A DNA stretch of 56,266 bases from Deltaproteobacteria bacterium (GTDB taxonomy: Bacteria > Desulfobacterota > Binatia > UTPRO1). The translations under genes were made by a program, and so were the position numbers. The notes below the pieces were generated by a model. It was not told where the DNA came from, did no database searches, and saw nothing but the letters and a program-made list of their open reading frames with translations. Where the stretch lies: the NCBI GenBank assembly GCA_016200545.1, contig JACQEO010000073.1, positions 1 to 56,266 of the forward strand, given 5' to 3'. Shown one piece after another: positions 1-9,084 of the stretch. How positions within the stretch are numbered: position 1 is the stretch's first letter; each line of letters begins with the position of its first letter.

Positions 1-69
1 GCCTCGCGCCACGGGCCACCGCTTGCGTACCTGATCGACGAATCGAGCGATCTCGTCTTTGGTGTCCAT
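1..69 (-). CDS. N-terminal fragment of an unidentified protein
   Basis: Only the first 23 codons are in the window (MDTKDEIARFVDQVRK and a few more residues), running off the left edge. The short, charged, helical start does not identify a family. The ATG has no Shine-Dalgarno sequence, but an AT-rich TATAAT-like element lies about 18 bp upstream, so the mRNA would have a very short leader. Small genes of this kind are often toxin-antitoxin or nucleotidyltransferase members; that is a guess. Confidence 0.45.
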   Translation of the reverse strand, partial: MDTKDEIARFVDQVRKRWPVARG

Positions 70-83
70 GGCGGTCTGTATAC

Positions 84-93
84 TATAATTATA
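84..93. promoter_or_regulatory. Palindromic AT-rich -10 element (TATAATTATA) between divergent genes
   Basis: The ten bases TATAATTATA are self-complementary and provide a perfect TATAAT on both strands in otherwise very GC-rich DNA. It sits just upstream of the minus-strand partial gene and about 125 bp upstream of the Cys-rich protein gene. It may be a -10 box for either gene or an operator half-site. No good -35 partner was found at 17 bp on either strand. Confidence 0.4.
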
Positions 94-159
94 CGTAAGA
101 CCCAAACGAAACCACCCCCCTACGGAGACTGAGGCCTTACGAGAGATGCGCGATTCCGC

Positions 160-189
160 TTGACAGCAGTAGCGAACTGGCACTAGCCG
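160..189 (+). promoter_or_regulatory. Candidate sigma-70 promoter for the Cys-rich protein gene
   Basis: A perfect -35 hexamer TTGACA (160-165) is followed by only a weak -10 (about 182-187, ACTAGC). The downstream gene has a strong AGGAGG ribosome-binding site at 204-209. The -35 match is clear, but the poor -10 keeps confidence low. Confidence 0.35.
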
Positions 190-216
190 AGTAACACTAT
201 CTTAGGAGGGCCGTAG

Positions 217-2463
217 ATGAGAGCCATTCGGACCTTCGTGCTCCAGTGGGCGAAAAAGCGTGGTTCGGGGCGCCGGTGGGTTCTCGCGATCCTAGCCGCC
301 GTGGCGGTGCTCACCGGGGCGGGACGCCTACTCGCCACCCACCAGCCTGTATCGCACAGCCTGGTGACCTACGTTCTCTTGGCGCTCGACAAGATCAAGA
401 TGAAGAATTTCAACTTCGCTGGGCTGGGGGATGTGGGCGTCAACAACGCGGGCGGCCAGTTCAGGTTCGGCAAGCACTCCAACTTCCCCGACGGCAGCGA
501 GGTGGTCAGCGATGTCGTCGGCCGCATCGGGGACGGCAGCAGCCTTTATCTGCTGTTCGTAAACACGTACAGTCCGGGGAACCTGAGCAAGAGCACGATC
601 CGCCACCAGCCGGCGACCCCGTGGACCCCGCCGGTCCTTGCCTCCACCTCCCCGCCGTGCGTGAGCGCCTGTAGCCCGGGTTCCACCGCCGTGACGGTGG
701 CAAAGGGGGGCAACGCGACGCTGGCAGCCGGCAGTTACGGGTCGGTCGTCGTCGGCAACCAGGGCGTCCTCACGCTCACCGGCGGCAGCTACTGTCTGGC
801 TAGCCTCAAGGTCAGTCGGAGGGCGAAGGTGGTCGTGGCGGGGACGTCGACGATCAACGTCGCCGGCAGCGTCGGATTCAACGTGCAAGGCACCTTGGGG
901 CCCGATCCGAGCAACTTCACGCTCGGCGCTTCGGACGTGCGCCTCGAGGTCGCAGGGACGCCGGTCAACTTCAGCGCCAAGTCCCGGATCACGGCCCTGG
1001 TCTATGCCTGCAACGCCACCATGCGCTTCGGTCGGGCGGCATCCCTGACCGGGCAGTTCGTCGCGAACCAGATCAGGTCGGATTTCGGGTCGCGCCTCAC
1101 CCTGCAGGTCTGCGGCGACGGCAAGATCGACCGCGGGGAGCAGTGCGACGAGGGAAGCAACAACGGCGGGCCGACGAGCTGCTGCACGGCCGACTGCCAC
1201 TTCAAGGCGGAGGGCACGCCGTGCCCCGACGGCGACGCGTGCGACGGCGACGAGGTGTGCAACGCCATCGGCCACTGCCTGCCGGGGACCCCGCTCGACT
1301 GCCGCACGTCGGACCCTTGCAAGATCGGTTCCTGCAACCCGGCGACGGGGTGCGTGCTCACGAACGAGCCGAACCAGACGCCCTGCCCGGACAACACGGT
1401 GTGCAACGGCGACGAGGTCTGCATCAGCGGCGTCTGCACCGACCAGCCCGACCCCGACTGCAACGACAACAACGCCTGCACGGACGACAGCTGCGATGAC
1501 GTGAATGGCTGCCAGCACGTCTTCGAGCAGAACTGCACCCCGTGTGACCCCGAGCACCCGTGCCCGCAGGACGCGTGCAATCCCGCGGCGTGCGTCGCTG
1601 GGCAGTGCCAGTCCCTGCCCGGGCCTGACTGCGACGACAACAACGTCTGCACCCACGACTTCTGCGACCCGGCGACCGGCTGCACGCATACGTCCAACAA
1701 CGGCCTTCCCTGCGACGACCATGACGCCTGCACGGGCCCGGACACGTGCCAGGACAGCGCGTGCGGCGGCTTCCCGATCGTCTGCGACGACGGCGAGCCG
1801 TGCACCAACAACGACTGCGACTCCTCCGCCGGCTGCGTCTTCGTGCCGATCCCCGGCTGCGGCCAGGGGACCCTCTGCACGCTCACGCAGGGGGCGTACG
1901 GCGCCCCGGGCGGAATCGCCAACAAGCCGACCGGCTGGATCACCCAGAACCCGGGCGTCCTGCCAGAGACCGTCGGTGGCGGCGGCAACAGCGTGACCGT
2001 CAATACCCAGTCGGGGCTGATCGCCTTCATGCCGACCGGCGGCACGGCGAGCGCGCTCACCCCGGGAGCCGTGGTCATCAACGTGCCGGGCGACGTCCCG
2101 GATCCCAGCGGCAGCGGCTCGTTCGGTGACGGGGGCGGTGTGCTCACGGGGCAGACCCTGGCGCTCAAGCTGAGCGTCGCCCTCTCGAACATCGGCTTCA
2201 ACCCGCCGGGGCTCGACAGCTTCCCGCTGCCGGCGAGCTTGTGCACCTGCGACGGCGGCACCCAGGGGCCGTTCACGATCTCGGCTTGCATCCTCGCCAA
2301 CGCCTCGACCGTCGGCGACCTCCTCCTGTTGGCGGATCAGACGCTCGCCGGGATCGACCTCAGCCTGATCGATCCCTGCCTGAGCTACAGCGAGATCAAC
2401 GCCGCACTCGACGCGCTGAACGAGGGCTTCGACGAGTGCCGCACGGTCTGTAGCTGCCCATAG
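217..2463 (+). CDS. Large secreted or surface Cys-rich repeat protein
   Basis: 748 residues. An Arg/Lys-rich N-terminus is followed by a hydrophobic segment at about 21-40 that works as a signal peptide or anchor. Residues 100-295 are Gly/Val/Thr-rich and look like a right-handed beta-solenoid or polymer-forming module. From Cys299 (motif CGDGKIDRGEQCDEG) to about residue 555 the protein is packed with Cys and Asp, with recurring D-x-N-x-C-T-x-D-x-C-D units like the Myxococcus cysteine-rich repeats (DUF4215 type). The last 190 residues form a distinct module starting LCTLTQGAYG, ending in a Cys-rich tail. The start is fixed by AGGAGG 8 bp upstream. Such proteins are taken to be disulphide- and calcium-stabilised surface or matrix proteins; the function is unknown. 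Confidence 0.85.
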   Translation: MRAIRTFVLQWAKKRGSGRRWVLAILAAVAVLTGAGRLLATHQPVSHSLVTYVLLALDKIKMKNFNFAGLGDVGVNNAGGQFRFGKHSNFPDGSEVVSDVVGRIGDGSSLYLLFVNTYSPGNLSKSTIRHQPATPWTPPVLASTSPPCVSACSPGSTAVTVAKGGNATLAAGSYGSVVVGNQGVLTLTGGSYCLASLKVSRRAKVVVAGTSTINVAGSVGFNVQGTLGPDPSNFTLGASDVRLEVAGTPVNFSAKSRITALVYACNATMRFGRAASLTGQFVANQIRSDFGSRLTLQVCGDGKIDRGEQCDEGSNNGGPTSCCTADCHFKAEGTPCPDGDACDGDEVCNAIGHCLPGTPLDCRTSDPCKIGSCNPATGCVLTNEPNQTPCPDNTVCNGDEVCISGVCTDQPDPDCNDNNACTDDSCDDVNGCQHVFEQNCTPCDPEHPCPQDACNPAACVAGQCQSLPGPDCDDNNVCTHDFCDPATGCTHTSNNGLPCDDHDACTGPDTCQDSACGGFPIVCDDGEPCTNNDCDSSAGCVFVPIPGCGQGTLCTLTQGAYGAPGGIANKPTGWITQNPGVLPETVGGGGNSVTVNTQSGLIAFMPTGGTASALTPGAVVINVPGDVPDPSGSGSFGDGGGVLTGQTLALKLSVALSNIGFNPPGLDSFPLPASLCTCDGGTQGPFTISACILANASTVGDLLLLADQTLAGIDLSLIDPCLSYSEINAALDALNEGFDECRTVCSCP

Positions 2464-2669
2464 CCGCGGCTCGCCAAGCTGAGGGCGCACTCGTATGGGA
2501 AGAAGGGTAAGTACGTGGGAGCGAGGCAACGGGGGCGTCACGCGGAGCTCCGCCTTCCTGTCGCCGCTGGCCTGATCAGATTTTCGGACACGTTCGCTCT
2601 TTGTACGTGTTCGACAAGTGCGCGATATCAGGTGGGCGTACAAAGACAGCGCACATTGCTCGGTTCAAA

Positions 2670-2688
2670 CGCGGGCGACACTCCCGCG
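2670..2688. terminator. Hairpin between convergent genes (weak terminator candidate)
   Basis: CGCGGG and CCCGCG form a 6-bp perfect stem with a 7-nt loop. It lies just past the stop of the minus-strand enoyl-CoA hydratase pseudogene, where that strand continues GTTTGAACC, so only a very short T run follows. The rest of the 240-bp gap between the convergent genes shows nothing recognisable. Confidence 0.3.
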
Positions 2689-2703
2689 TCGGCGCCGCGA
2701 TCG

Positions 2704-3494
2704 CTACCGCCCCCAGAACGTGACCGCGCCCTTCGCGGCGAACGCGGCGACGGCGTGGCGAAAGTCCTCGGTGTGGGCGCTGGCGGCGATCGCCTGCGCC
2801 TCGAGCTCCATCTGGGTCTCGAGACTCTCTTCGCTCGAGTGATTGGAAGAGTTCCTTGGCGCGGCCGAGGGCGAGCGTGGGGCCGGCGGCGAGCTCGCGT
2901 GCAAGCGCGCCCACCGCGGCGGGGAACTCCGCGTCCGGGTGCACGCGGCTCACGATCCCCCACTCCAACGCCTCGCGCGCGGAGAGGACGCGGCTTGGTG
3001 TAGTGGAGCTCGAGGGCGCGACGGATGCCGACGAGGCGCGGCAGGAAGTATGACGACGAGGCGTCGGGCGAGGCACCGATCTTCGCGTACGCCATGGTGA
3101 AGCGCGCCGACTCGGCGGCGACGACGAGGTCGCCGGAGATGGCGAGGCCCATCCCACCTCCGGCGGCGACGCCGTTCACCGCGGTGAGCACGGGCTTGGG
3201 AGAGCGGCAAAGGCGCGAGATGGCGCCGTGGAGATACGTCGTCAGCTCTTTGATGAAAATCCCGCCGCGGTCGCCGGCGCGCGCGAACTCCTTCACGTCA
3301 CCACCGGCGCAAAATGCCCCGCCCGCCCCGGTGAGGACGATGTACCGGACGGCGCGGTCCTCGTCGGCTTCCAGGGTCGCGGCGAAGAGCTCGCGCGCCA
3401 ACGTCAGATCGAGCGCGTTGTAGGCGCTCGGGCGGTTGAGCGTGATCGTCGCCACGCCCTCTTGCACGCGATATAGGACAGTCTCGTAGGCCAT
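2704..3494 (-). pseudogene. Enoyl-CoA hydratase/isomerase family gene with two frameshifts
   Basis: The first frame starts MAYETVLYRVQEGVATITLN with AGGAGG just upstream. It carries the crotonase signatures: the acyl-CoA/oxyanion loop (GAGGAFCAGGDVKEF) and the NGVAAGGGMGLA helix. After ELHYTK (near 2994) similarity continues in another frame (RVLSAREALEWGIVSRVHP), then switches again near 2840 to SSEESLETQMELEAQAIAA and on to the stop. Each switch is explained by one extra base. Joined, the product would be about 262 residues, normal for a monomeric crotonase of fatty-acid or aromatic degradation. As written, the protein loses its last third. It is either a recent pseudogene or carries two consensus errors. 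Confidence 0.85.
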
Positions 3495-3588
3495 CGCGAT
3501 CCTCCTCGTCCGCACGTAACCGGCATCGCGGCCAGCCGCAACCGGCCGGCACCCGGCGGCATCTGACCCATGACGCGGGAGCGCCCAC

Positions 3589-5571
3589 ATGTCGATCAGC
3601 GTCCCACCCAGCGCGGAATGGCTCGAGACCGACGGCCTCGGCGGCTTCGCGAGCGGTACCGTCGGCCTGGTGCGGACGCGGCGCTATCACGCGTTGCTGC
3701 TGGCGGCGACGACGCCGCCCGCTGGGCGCGTCGTCATGGTGAACGGCCTCGAGGTGTGGCTCGAGACGCCTGACGGCACGGTCGCGCTCTCGTCGCAACG
3801 CTATGCCCCCGACGTCGTCCATCCCGACGGCGCCGCGCGTGTGGCCGCATTCACGCCGGATCCGTGGCCGCGTTGGACCTTCGCGCTTCCCGGCGGCGCA
3901 ACCCTCGAGCACGGCCTCTTCCTGCGATCCGAGCGCGCCGCGATCGACCTCTACTGGCAGCCGGCCGCGGGCGCGCGCGGGACGCTCTGCATCCGGCCGC
4001 TTCTCTCCGGCCGCGACTATCACGCGCTCCACCACGAGAATCCCGGCTTTCGCTTCGACGCCGAGCGCGACGGCGATCGCGTCGTCTGGTGCCCCTACCC
4101 CGGCCTGCCGGCGATCGTCGCGCGTAGCAACGGCACCTATGCCCACGATCCCGAGTGGTATCGCCGCTTCCTCTACACGGAGGAGCGCGACCGCGGTCTC
4201 GACGATGTCGAAGACTTGGCGTCGCCCGGCGTCTTTCGCTGCGACCTCGCCGCGGGGACGGCCGTCCTCACCCTCGCGGCGGCGCCGGACGGCACGTCTC
4301 CATCATCGATGGCAGAGGCCGGAGACCCGTCGGTCAGCGAATTCGCGCGCCGTCGCGTCGCCGAGGAGCGCCGGCGGGCGTCGTTCCCCTCACGCCTCCA
4401 TCGCGCCGCCGACGCCTACGTCGTCCGCCGCGGCGCCGGGCGGACGATTATCGCCGGCTATCCGTGGTTCACCGACTGGGGGCGTGACACGTTCATCGCG
4501 CTCCGCGGCCTCTGCCTCGCCACCGGACGTCTCGATGACACACGTCAGATCCTGCTCGAATGGGCCGGCGCCGTTTCCGAAGGGATGCTGCCGAACCGCT
4601 TCCCCGACGACGGCGGCACGCCCGAATTCAACGCCGTCGACGCCGCGCTGTGGTACGTCGTCGCCGTCCACGAGTTCCTGGAAACGGCGCGCACGATCGA
4701 CGCGCGCGAACGCGCCACGCTCGAGGCGGCGATCGACGCCATCGTCGCCGGCTACGTGCGCGGCACCCGCCATTGCATCGCCGTCGACGCCGACGGCCTC
4801 CTCGCCGCCGGCGAGCCCGGCGTGCAGCTCACGTGGATGGACGCGAAGATCGGCGACTGGGTGGTGACGCCGCGGATCGGCAAGCCGGTCGAGGTGCAGG
4901 CCCTGTGGCTGAACGCACTACGCATCGCGAGCCGCCGCACCCCGATGTGGGACGCGCTCTACACGCGCGGGCGCGCCGCGTTCGAAGCGCGCTTCTGGGA
5001 CGAAAGCCGCGGCTGTCTCCACGACGTCGTCGATTCCAACCACGAGCGCGGCGCCGTCGACCCGAGCTTTCGTCCGAACCAGATCCTCGCGATCGGCGGC
5101 CTGCCCTTCCCGCTCCTCGACCGCGCCCGCGCGCGCCGCATCGTCGATGCGGTCGAGGCGCATCTGCTGACACCGATGGGATTGCGCTCGCTCGCGCCCG
5201 ACGAGCCCGGCTACGCGCCGCACTACGCCGGCGGCGTCCGCGAGCGCGACAGCGCGTATCACCAGGGCACGGTGTGGCCGTGGCTCATGGGACCGTTCGC
5301 CGAGGCGTGGGTGCGCGTCCGCGGCAACAGTCAGGGTGCGCGCCGCGAGGCGCGCGTGCGCTTCCTGGCGCCGCTCCTCGCCTACGCCGAGACGCACGGC
5401 CTCGGTCATTTGCCCGAGGTCGCCGACGCTGAGCCGCCGCACCACGCGGGCGGCTGTCCGTGTCAGGCGTGGTCGGTCGGCGAGGCGCTTCGCCTCAGCC
5501 GCATTCTCGACGACGCCGACGCGCCGCGCCCGGGCGCACGCGAAGGCGCCGCGCCGATCGACGACCGCTAG
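3589..5571 (+). CDS. Glycogen-debranching amylo-alpha-1,6-glucosidase (GH133 family)
   Basis: 660 residues in two parts. The N-terminal beta-sandwich domain opens with EWLETDGLGGFASGTV, the signature of bacterial debranching-enzyme N-terminal domains. The C-terminal (alpha/alpha)6 barrel from about residue 270 contains YPWFTDWGRDTFIALRGL and TWMDAKIGDWVVTPR, typical of the amylo-alpha-1,6-glucosidase catalytic domain with its acidic residues. The enzyme should hydrolyse alpha-1,6 branch points of glycogen or limit dextrins in the cytoplasm. It is divergent from the broken crotonase gene and convergent, 9 bp apart, with the DoxX operon. A GH63 enzyme at 24.4 kb may act on related oligosaccharides. 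Confidence 0.92.
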   Translation: MSISVPPSAEWLETDGLGGFASGTVGLVRTRRYHALLLAATTPPAGRVVMVNGLEVWLETPDGTVALSSQRYAPDVVHPDGAARVAAFTPDPWPRWTFALPGGATLEHGLFLRSERAAIDLYWQPAAGARGTLCIRPLLSGRDYHALHHENPGFRFDAERDGDRVVWCPYPGLPAIVARSNGTYAHDPEWYRRFLYTEERDRGLDDVEDLASPGVFRCDLAAGTAVLTLAAAPDGTSPSSMAEAGDPSVSEFARRRVAEERRRASFPSRLHRAADAYVVRRGAGRTIIAGYPWFTDWGRDTFIALRGLCLATGRLDDTRQILLEWAGAVSEGMLPNRFPDDGGTPEFNAVDAALWYVVAVHEFLETARTIDARERATLEAAIDAIVAGYVRGTRHCIAVDADGLLAAGEPGVQLTWMDAKIGDWVVTPRIGKPVEVQALWLNALRIASRRTPMWDALYTRGRAAFEARFWDESRGCLHDVVDSNHERGAVDPSFRPNQILAIGGLPFPLLDRARARRIVDAVEAHLLTPMGLRSLAPDEPGYAPHYAGGVRERDSAYHQGTVWPWLMGPFAEAWVRVRGNSQGARREARVRFLAPLLAYAETHGLGHLPEVADAEPPHHAGGCPCQAWSVGEALRLSRILDDADAPRPGAREGAAPIDDR

Positions 5572-5580
5572 CTGGCGGCG

Positions 5581-6093
5581 TCAGCGCGGGCTCGTCGCGC
5601 AGGAGCGCAGCGCTGCGGCGGGCGCGCGCTCCTCATCCCGCTCGGCGAGACGCACCAGCAGGTGATCGAGCGACAATGGCCCCGCGCCGGTGACGCCGAT
5701 CCAGATGAGCAACGTGATGTAGAGAAACTCGACGAGTCCGAAGAGAGAGCCGAGCCCGGAAACGTTCTCGCGCTGCGCCGTGACGATCGCGACGATCATC
5801 GTGATGACGAGCGGCACACTCGCGACGCGGGTGAAGAGGCCGGCGAGGAGCAACGCGCCGCAGACGAACTCGGTGCCGGAAGCGAACGGCGCCTGCAGCT
5901 CCGGGTGCGGGATGCCGAGCGAGCCGAAGAACTCGACGATCTTGTCGAGGCTGTGGAGCTTGCCCCAGCCGGACCAGAGAAACACCCACCCGACAGTGAA
6001 GCGGGCGAGGGTCGGAGGGAGCCACTGGAGGCGATCGGCGATCGCGCGCACCAGGCGCCGGATGGCGAGCAGAGTGTTGATCGTGGATGACAT
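5581..6093 (-). CDS. DoxX family membrane protein
   Basis: 170 residues with four predicted membrane helices. It has the DoxX hallmarks: RFTVGWVFLWSGWGKLHSL in the first helix, then PFASGTEFVCGALLLAGLFTR. The start chosen (MSSTINTLLAI) lies 17 bp after the NADH dehydrogenase stop, making it the last gene of a four-gene operon. DoxX proteins are quinone-associated or redox-related membrane proteins, so its place behind a type II NADH dehydrogenase fits. The precise role is unknown. Confidence 0.85.
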   Translation of the reverse strand: MSSTINTLLAIRRLVRAIADRLQWLPPTLARFTVGWVFLWSGWGKLHSLDKIVEFFGSLGIPHPELQAPFASGTEFVCGALLLAGLFTRVASVPLVITMIVAIVTAQRENVSGLGSLFGLVEFLYITLLIWIGVTGAGPLSLDHLLVRLAERDEERAPAAALRSCATSPR

Positions 6094-6110
6094 GGTCGGT
6101 CCTTTCTGCT

Positions 6111-7460
6111 TCAGGCTCGCGCGGCCGCGAGCTTCTCGAGCGTCGGCGCGGTCGCAGCGGCCACCGCCGGCGCCATCGCGACGGTGCGCGCGGTCGAGAA
6201 CTTTACCAGGTCCTTCGAAAACACGAGATCCAGGGTCCAATCGAGCGCCACCCGGCACTTCTTCTCGAACCGCGGCAGCTTCGACAGATAGATCGTCCGC
6301 CACAGCCACCAAGCGACGAAGCCCGAGAAGTTGATTCCGAGGATCTGCGCGACGCCGGTGCGGCGGCCGATCGTGGCGAGCTGGCCGATGGTGCGAAACG
6401 CGAACCGCCGCTTCGTGCCGCCGCGGAGCGTGGCGACGAGGTTCCTACCGACGCAGCGCCCTTCGCGGATCGCGTGCTGCGCCGTCGGTGGATGGAACGA
6501 GCCGGTCTGCCCGTTGGGGACGAGCGCGCAGTCACCGAGCGCCCAGACACCCGGCCACCCCGGCACTTCCAGGTACTCGTTCACGCGCAGCCGCGCGCGC
6601 TCACGTACGCACGGCAGCGCGGCGACGAGCGGGCTCGGGGTCGTCCCGGCCGTCCAGATGAGCGTGCCGGCGGTGAGGCGGGTGCCGTCGTTCAGGGTGA
6701 CCGTATCGGCGGTGACCGCATCGACTTTCGTTCGCGGGCGCACCTCGATGCCGCGCGCCGCGAGCTTGCGCTCGGCGTAGCGCCCGAGCGACGGCGACAG
6801 CTCCGGGAGGATCACGTCGCCGGGATGCACGAGCACCATGCGTACCATGTCCTCGGTAAGGTTCGGGTAGAAGCGCAGCGCCTCGCGCACGAAGTCGTTG
6901 ATGGCGGCGATGGTCTCGACTCCGGCGAAGCCGGCGCCGGCGACGACGCAGGTCAAGAGGCGCTCGCGCACGTCGGCGCCGCACTCGGTATCCGCCTCCT
7001 CGAGGAGCGCGATCAGCCGGTTGCGGAGCGCGATCGCGTCGCCGAGCGACTTCATGGTGAGCGCGTGCTCCTCGAGGCCCGGAAGCCCGAAGAAGTTCGT
7101 CACCGAGCCGAGGGCGATCACCAGATGATCGTACGGGAGGTCGTGGGTGTGCGAGTCGTCGCCGTGCGCGACGACGACCGTGCGACGCTCGAGATCGAGG
7201 CGTGTGACGTCGCCGTCGAAGAAACTCACCCCGTGGAGCAGCTTGCGCACGGGGCTCACGATGTGCGTGACGTCGAGGTCGCTCGCGGCGACCTCGTGCA
7301 GCATCGGCGTGAAGAGGAAGAAGTTGTCGCGGCTGACGATCGTGATCTCGACCGACGGGTCGCGACGCAGCCGACGCTGCAGCTCGAGGGCGGCGTAGAC
7401 GCCGCCGAACCCGCCGCCGACGATCACCACCCGCGCGCGCGCCACGTGTGCCATGCGCAT
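6111..7460 (-). CDS. ndh: Type II NADH:quinone oxidoreductase (NDH-2-like)
   Basis: 449 residues. The FAD-binding Rossmann motif VVIVGGGFGGVYAA is near the N-terminus; a second, NADH-binding dinucleotide fold lies near residues 165-195 (VVAGAGFAGVE). The C-terminal FAD contact GVWALGDCA and quinone-site-like AQHAIREG follow, as does a C-terminal amphipathic region with WWLWRTIYLSKLPRFEKK suited to membrane attachment. This is the usual layout of non-proton-pumping NADH dehydrogenases that reduce quinone at the inner face of the membrane. Its ATG overlaps the stop of the upstream MscS-DEP gene, indicating translational coupling, and DoxX follows 17 bp later. Confidence 0.88.
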   Translation of the reverse strand: MRMAHVARARVVIVGGGFGGVYAALELQRRLRRDPSVEITIVSRDNFFLFTPMLHEVAASDLDVTHIVSPVRKLLHGVSFFDGDVTRLDLERRTVVVAHGDDSHTHDLPYDHLVIALGSVTNFFGLPGLEEHALTMKSLGDAIALRNRLIALLEEADTECGADVRERLLTCVVAGAGFAGVETIAAINDFVREALRFYPNLTEDMVRMVLVHPGDVILPELSPSLGRYAERKLAARGIEVRPRTKVDAVTADTVTLNDGTRLTAGTLIWTAGTTPSPLVAALPCVRERARLRVNEYLEVPGWPGVWALGDCALVPNGQTGSFHPPTAQHAIREGRCVGRNLVATLRGGTKRRFAFRTIGQLATIGRRTGVAQILGINFSGFVAWWLWRTIYLSKLPRFEKKCRVALDWTLDLVFSKDLVKFSTARTVAMAPAVAAATAPTLEKLAAARA

Positions 7461-9073
7461 CAGATGCCGGCGGCGGCGCGTCGTGACACCGACGGGGCGC
7501 GGGCGCGGCTACGCGCCTCGGTCGGCTCCTCGTCGGCGCGGAAACGGTAGAAGAGCGGCCCGTCCTTGAACTCGTGCTCGTCGAGCACGTGGTGAACGAG
7601 GCCGCGCTCTACGAGACGGCGCCCGAGCGCGACCGCCTCGTCGCGCGTCAGACGCTCGTGGTGGACGAGCCAGTCGACGGCGTCACTGCCGACGAAGCAG
7701 CGGGCGTGGACGCGCAGGAAGTGGCGACGGTCGGCGATCGTGATGCCGTCGTCGCCGCGCATGCGGGCGACCAGCGCGGCGAGCCGCTCGTCGTCCCAGG
7801 ACGGCGTGCCGAGTTCCTGCTCATGATCGTGCACGCACGGCTCGAGGTGGCCCACCGGCGCCGGCGGCGCCGCGGCCTGCGGCTCGGGCTCTGACTCCGG
7901 AAACACCTGCCGCCGCCAGACCGCGGCGGCGCGCTCGATCTCGGGCGCGTGCAGGTGCAGATCGTGCTGCGGAAACGGCACCGCGATGCCGTGCCGGCGC
8001 AGCAGCGGCTCGATGCGGAAGTAGAGATCGCTCGTCAGCTGTACCTGATTCCGGGGATCGCGCGTCCAGACCAAGAGCTCGACGTCGAGACTGCTCTCGC
8101 CAAAACCGTGCAGCTGGACGTCGGGCCGCGGGTCGGCGAGCACGTCGGGGTGGCTCCTGGCCGCTTCGAGAAGCGCGGCGCGCACCTGCCGGAGATCGGA
8201 ACCGTAGGCGACGCCGAGCGGCAGATGGATGCGCGAGATCGGATCGCCGTGCGTCCAATTCACCACCTCGTGCTCGAGGAGGCGCGAGTTCGGGACCAGA
8301 ATCGAGACGCGGTCGGCGGTGCGGATCTCCGTGCTGCGGGCGCCGATCCGCGCCACGGTGCCGACGAGGTCGCCAACGCGCACGTAGTCGCCCGGCTTGA
8401 TCGGGCGCTCGAGACCGAGGACGATGCCGCTCACGAAGTTGTTGGCGATCGTCTGCAAGCCGAAGCCGATGCCGACGCCGAGCGCACCGCCGAGCACCGC
8501 GAGCGAGCTCAGGTCGACGCCCCAGTATTGAAAGACGACGATCGTGCCGATGAACGTCAGGAGGACACGGGTCAGGACGCCGAGCGCCTGCTGCGCCCCT
8601 TCCTGCATGGCGCTGGCGCGGAAGAACACCAACCGCACCAGGTGGGTGCCGATCCCCATCCCGACCCAGATCGCCACGATCAGCGCCGGCAGCAGCATGA
8701 TGTCGAGGGCGGAGTAACTCATCTCGCCCATCTTGAAGAGCGGCTCGGTGAAACTCTCCTGCACCAGGCACACCACGAGCAAGCGCCACTGCCGGAGGAG
8801 CGGGAACTGCTCGCTGACGCCATAGCCGACCGCCACCCAGAGTGCGGCCATCGGCAGCAGGAGGACGCGCTCGACGGTCCGCCGCCAGCGTGTCGCGATC
8901 TCGGTCGCGTTCTCGGTGGCACGCGCGCGGCGCGCGAGCGCGACCGCGACGCGACGCCCGGCACGGTGCAGCGCCCAGTGCACGCCGGCCGCGGCGGCGA
9001 TCATCAGGACGGTGAGCACGACCCCGTGGGCGGTCCACGCGGCGAGCACCGAATCGGTGTCGGTAGCGGGCAT
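7460..9073 (-). CDS. MscS-type mechanosensitive channel fused to a C-terminal DEP domain
   Basis: 537 residues. Several N-terminal membrane helices lead into the pore-lining helix and beta domain of MscS. The Gly/Ala-rich VLGGALGVGIGFGLQTIANNF is followed by VSGIVLGLERPIKPGDYVRVGDLVGTV, then the alpha/beta cytoplasmic vestibule. After a Pro/Ala-rich linker, residues about 437-515 form a DEP domain (DGITIADRRHFLRVHARCFVG, then SDAVDWLVHHERLTRDEAV and HHVLDEHEFKDGPLFYRF). DEP domains usually dock proteins to membranes or regulators in signalling, so gating may depend on a partner. It sits 11 bp after the STAS-sigma gene and overlaps the NDH-2 start. Confidence 0.9.
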   Translation of the reverse strand: MPATDTDSVLAAWTAHGVVLTVLMIAAAAGVHWALHRAGRRVAVALARRARATENATEIATRWRRTVERVLLLPMAALWVAVGYGVSEQFPLLRQWRLLVVCLVQESFTEPLFKMGEMSYSALDIMLLPALIVAIWVGMGIGTHLVRLVFFRASAMQEGAQQALGVLTRVLLTFIGTIVVFQYWGVDLSSLAVLGGALGVGIGFGLQTIANNFVSGIVLGLERPIKPGDYVRVGDLVGTVARIGARSTEIRTADRVSILVPNSRLLEHEVVNWTHGDPISRIHLPLGVAYGSDLRQVRAALLEAARSHPDVLADPRPDVQLHGFGESSLDVELLVWTRDPRNQVQLTSDLYFRIEPLLRRHGIAVPFPQHDLHLHAPEIERAAAVWRRQVFPESEPEPQAAAPPAPVGHLEPCVHDHEQELGTPSWDDERLAALVARMRGDDGITIADRRHFLRVHARCFVGSDAVDWLVHHERLTRDEAVALGRRLVERGLVHHVLDEHEFKDGPLFYRFRADEEPTEARSRARAPSVSRRAAAGI

Positions 9074-9084
9074 GGATCGGCGAC

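Noticed and set aside
328..2643. 771-codon open frame antisense to the Cys-rich protein gene
   Set aside because: Its product is Ala/Arg/Val-rich with no domain, and it lies wholly opposite a gene with a strong ribosome-binding site and clear domains. Long antisense frames are expected in such GC-rich DNA.
2600..2700. tRNA-like GGTTCAAA before a hairpin in the 2.6-kb intergenic region
   Set aside because: No matching acceptor stem, anticodon arm or D-loop could be assembled around it.
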